Shown piece by piece: positions 61,556 to 64,000 of a stretch of DNA of 64,000 nucleotides. How positions within the stretch are numbered: the first letter of the stretch is position 1; every line of letters starts with the position of its first letter. A program made the position numbers and the translations under genes. The DNA is from Devosia ureilytica. GTDB lineage: Bacteria > Pseudomonadota > Alphaproteobacteria > Rhizobiales > Devosiaceae. The stretch lies in the NCBI RefSeq assembly GCF_024273195.1, contig NZ_JAMZCU010000004.1:62001-126000 (forward strand), in the 5' to 3' direction. The notes under the pieces were generated by a model that saw only the letters and a list, made by a program, of their open reading frames with translations, searched no databases and was not told where the DNA came from.

Positions 61556-64000
61556 TCAGAGCGCAGCAGCCTTATCGTACCATTCGGCCACCGCGGCCTG
61601 CACCTCCTGCTGCATCTGCGCGACATCGAGCTCGAGCCGCCCGAAATCGGGATAATTGGACAGGTGCGCCAGCAGTTCCTTGAAGGCGGGCGTCCAGGCC
61701 TCTTCCTTGAAGGGGCTGACCAGGGCCGAGCTCATCACCTGCAATGCGGTGGAATAGACCCCATGGATTTCGGCCAGGCGCTGACCGGTGGGCACCAGCC
61801 CGATTTCCCCCAATCGCGCCAATACCCGCGCCGTAGTGGCCTGTGGCAGGTCGACTTGTGCGCCCGCGACCAATTGTGCTGACTGGGCAATGAATTCGAG
61901 GTCGACCAGGCCGCCGGGTGCCAGCTTCAGATCAAACGCGTGGCGCGGCTTGCGCTCCTTGGCCATGAGCGCCCGCATGGAAATAACGTCCTCTATGGTC
62001 TTGCGGATATCGCGCGGGCGGGACATGACCTCGGCTATTTCCGCGTCCACCTTGCGACCAAGCTCGCCAGTCGCCGCGATCACACGGGCACGGCTCAGCG
62101 CCAGGTGTTCCCAGGTCCAGGCATTGTCCTTGTGATAGGCGCGGAAGCCCGCGAGGCTGGTGGCCAGCGGCCCCGAATTGCCCGAGGGACGCAGGCGCAT
62201 GTCTGCCTCGTAAAGCACGCCCTCCGCGGTCGGAGCGGATACGGCGGCGACAAGGCGCTGGGTCAGGCGGGCAAAATAGTGCGGGGTGGAAAGCTGGCGC
62301 TCCCCATCGGATTCGGTGTCGGGCGCATCGTAGAGCAGGATGAAATCGAGATCAGAGGTGAAGGTCATCTCACCACTGGCCATCTTGCCGAAGGCCAGCA
62401 CGGCGATCTCGGCGCCGGGTATGCGGCCATGGCGAACGGCGAACTCGTCCTGCACGCGATCAAACAGCCGGTGCAACAGGGTTTCGGCCAGGGCGGTGAA
62501 TTGCTCCCCTGCCCCATGGGCAGTCACGGTGCCCGACAGAAGGCCTGCCGCAACAAGGAATTTCTGTTCCTGGCCGATGATGCGGGCACGATCAATCAGG
62601 TCCTCGTAGGAGCGGGCCTCAGCAAGGAAAGCGTCCACCTTGGCGACGAGCACATGCCGGTGGGTGACATCATTGGCAAAGGCCGGGTCGATCAACCCGT
62701 CCATGACATGGGCGCGGTGGATCACCGCTTCGGCCATGCGCGGCGCCGAGGCCATGAACTGCACCAGGAGCGTGCGCAGCTGCGCGTGATTGCGAAGCAG
62801 CGCAAAAAGCTGCACGCCGCCGGGCAGTCGCGACAGGAAATCGTCGAAATGGGCCAGCGCCATGTCGGCATTGCCGGCGCGCCCCAAGGTCAGCAGAAGC
62901 GCCGGCAGCAACTCGGTCAGATGCGCGCGAGCCGCAGAGGTGCGGGTGGCGGCATAGCTGCCATAATGCCATTTGCGCACTGTCTCGATGGCCTTGTGCG
63001 CTTCGGCAAAGCCCATGGCCGTGAGGGTTTCGAGAGTGCCCGGATCGTCGTCGCTGCCGGTAAAGACCAGATTGCCGTGGTCGGACCCCAGCGTCTCGCC
63101 CTGGGTGAAGAGTTCGGCATAATAGCGCGCCACCCGCTCCAATGCGGCCCGGTAGCGCTTTTCGAAGACCCCCAAATCGGCCTCGCCCATCAACCGGCCA
63201 ATCACCGCCACGTCATCGGCGCTGTCTGGCATGATATGGGTCTGTTCGTCGCGCAGCATCTGCAGGCGATTTTCAACGGCGCGCAGGAACCAGTAGGTTT
63301 CGGTCAGCTCTTCGGCGGTCGTCGGACTGATCCAATTGGCCGCGGCCAGCGCGGCCAGCGCCTCTGCCGTAGGGCGCACCCGCAGCGCCTTGTCCCGCCC
63401 GCCGGCGATCAATTGCTGGGTCTGGGCGAAGAACTCGATCTCGCGGATGCCGCCGCGCCCGAGCTTGACATTATGCCCCTCGACCCGGATGTCGCCAACC
63501 TTCTTGGAGACGTTGATCTGACGCTTCATCGCCTGGATATCAGCGATGGTGGCGAAGTCGAGATGCTTGCGCCAGACATAGGGCGCCAGCTCCTTGAGGA
63601 AGGCTTCGCCCACCGCCTTGTCACCGGCGCAGGGCCGCGACTTGATCCAGGCGGCGCGCTCCCAGTTCTGGCCGCGCACCTCATAATAGGCCAGCGCCGC
63701 ATCGACCGAAATGGCCACGGGGGTTGAGCCGGGGTCGGGACGCAGGCGCAGATCAGTGCGGAACACATACCCGCCGACCAGCCGGTCCTCCATCAGGCCG
63801 ACCAGCTTCTGCACCATGCGCGAATAGATTTTCGTCGCCTCGGAGGGATCGGCCAGAACCGGCTTCTGCGGATCAAAAAAGGCGACGATGTCGATGTCGG
63901 ACGAATAGTTGAGCTCGCGCCCGCCATGCTTGCCGAGGGCAAAGATGGCAAGACCGCAGTTGGCGGCCGTGGCAGCTTCCGCGGGGATCGCGAGCTGACC
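61556..64000 (-). CDS. glnE: Bifunctional glutamine synthetase adenylyltransferase/deadenylase, partial (5' end outside window)
   Basis: About 814 C-terminal residues of a protein that is usually near 980. The N-terminal adenylyl-removing nucleotidyltransferase motif is at the window edge (GKHGGRELNYSSDIDIV), followed by RLRPDPGSTP and the GHNVKLGRGGIREIEFFAQ segment. The C-terminal adenylyltransferase has AFGKMASGEMTFTSDLDFI and RLRPSGNSGPLATS. It adds or removes AMP on glutamine synthetase according to PII and glutamine. The in-frame ATG at 63817 is not the start, since the conserved motif lies upstream. It is convergent with a histidine kinase gene. Confidence 0.95.
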   Translation of the reverse strand, partial: GQLAIPAEAATAANCGLAIFALGKHGGRELNYSSDIDIVAFFDPQKPVLADPSEATKIYSRMVQKLVGLMEDRLVGGYVFRTDLRLRPDPGSTPVAISVDAALAYYEVRGQNWERAAWIKSRPCAGDKAVGEAFLKELAPYVWRKHLDFATIADIQAMKRQINVSKKVGDIRVEGHNVKLGRGGIREIEFFAQTQQLIAGGRDKALRVRPTAEALAALAAANWISPTTAEELTETYWFLRAVENRLQMLRDEQTHIMPDSADDVAVIGRLMGEADLGVFEKRYRAALERVARYYAELFTQGETLGSDHGNLVFTGSDDDPGTLETLTAMGFAEAHKAIETVRKWHYGSYAATRTSAARAHLTELLPALLLTLGRAGNADMALAHFDDFLSRLPGGVQLFALLRNHAQLRTLLVQFMASAPRMAEAVIHRAHVMDGLIDPAFANDVTHRHVLVAKVDAFLAEARSYEDLIDRARIIGQEQKFLVAAGLLSGTVTAHGAGEQFTALAETLLHRLFDRVQDEFAVRHGRIPGAEIAVLAFGKMASGEMTFTSDLDFILLYDAPDTESDGERQLSTPHYFARLTQRLVAAVSAPTAEGVLYEADMRLRPSGNSGPLATSLAGFRAYHKDNAWTWEHLALSRARVIAATGELGRKVDAEIAEVMSRPRDIRKTIEDVISMRALMAKERKPRHAFDLKLAPGGLVDLEFIAQSAQLVAGAQVDLPQATTARVLARLGEIGLVPTGQRLAEIHGVYSTALQVMSSALVSPFKEEAWTPAFKELLAHLSNYPDFGRLELDVAQMQQEVQAAVAEWYDKAAAL

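Noticed and set aside
61940..63727. A 595-codon frame opposite glnE
   Set aside because: It runs through the conserved glnE motifs in antisense and has no recognisable domain.
1..64000. tRNA, rRNA, CRISPR array, transposase or prophage genes
   Set aside because: Looked for by eye in all gaps; no T-arm (GTTCGA) contexts, regular spacers or mobile-element proteins were found.

Overview
The window is 64 kb of GC-rich, almost wholly coding chromosomal DNA. The gene set points to an alphaproteobacterium of the order Hyphomicrobiales (Rhizobiales), perhaps Devosia or a relative. The evidence is a large NAD-glutamate dehydrogenase, a second-type GluRS, the rpiA-DUF2059-gor neighbourhood, DUF2865 and TIGR02281-like proteins, PleC/DivJ-like kinases and nested-palindrome intergenic repeats. 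The genus is inference only. No rRNA, tRNA, CRISPR array, phage or transposase was seen, so this looks like core chromosome with small accessory scars.

Layout. 1-6630 (+): end of NAD-GDH, class I FBPase (fbp), a YihS-like sugar isomerase, an SDR, nadC and cysQ. 6797-11991 (+): PadR regulator, membrane fusion protein and RND pump, probably one efflux operon. 12048-13841: GNAT and LysR genes divergent from a MAPEG protein. 13843-24574 (-): ArsR plus Atm1-type ABC exporter, a LysM envelope protein with an apparent CTG start, a VOC-GFA-GFA-cimA operon, cysS, cytochrome c' and an FAH-family hydrolase. 24714-33120: DUF2865 gene overlapping gltX tail to tail, then nadE, class II DAHP synthase, gor, DUF2059 and rpiA.

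33369-43686: L,D-transpeptidase, moaA, a frameshifted DUF4160 gene with its DUF2442 partner, VOC and Lrp genes, a PleC/DivJ-like kinase, cobT/cobS, an aspartic protease, dusA, a methyltransferase remnant and uspA behind an FNR/FixK-like box. 43765-52297: FGGY kinase, ndh, a DMT transporter, a GH2 beta-mannosidase with a LacI-type operator, and a GGDEF-EAL protein. 52334-56735: five tandem 76-bp repeats, two ABC half-transporters and a 127-bp inverted repeat between them. 57040-64000: pepN, a second membrane histidine kinase and glnE, which runs off the window.

Together the genes cover nitrogen and carbon metabolism (GDH, GlnE, FBPase), NAD, amino-acid, cobalamin and molybdopterin synthesis, export and stress defence, and envelope maintenance. 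The less ordinary material is the 76-bp array, the broken DUF4160/DUF2442 pair, the methyltransferase scar beside the uspA promoter, and the CTG start.
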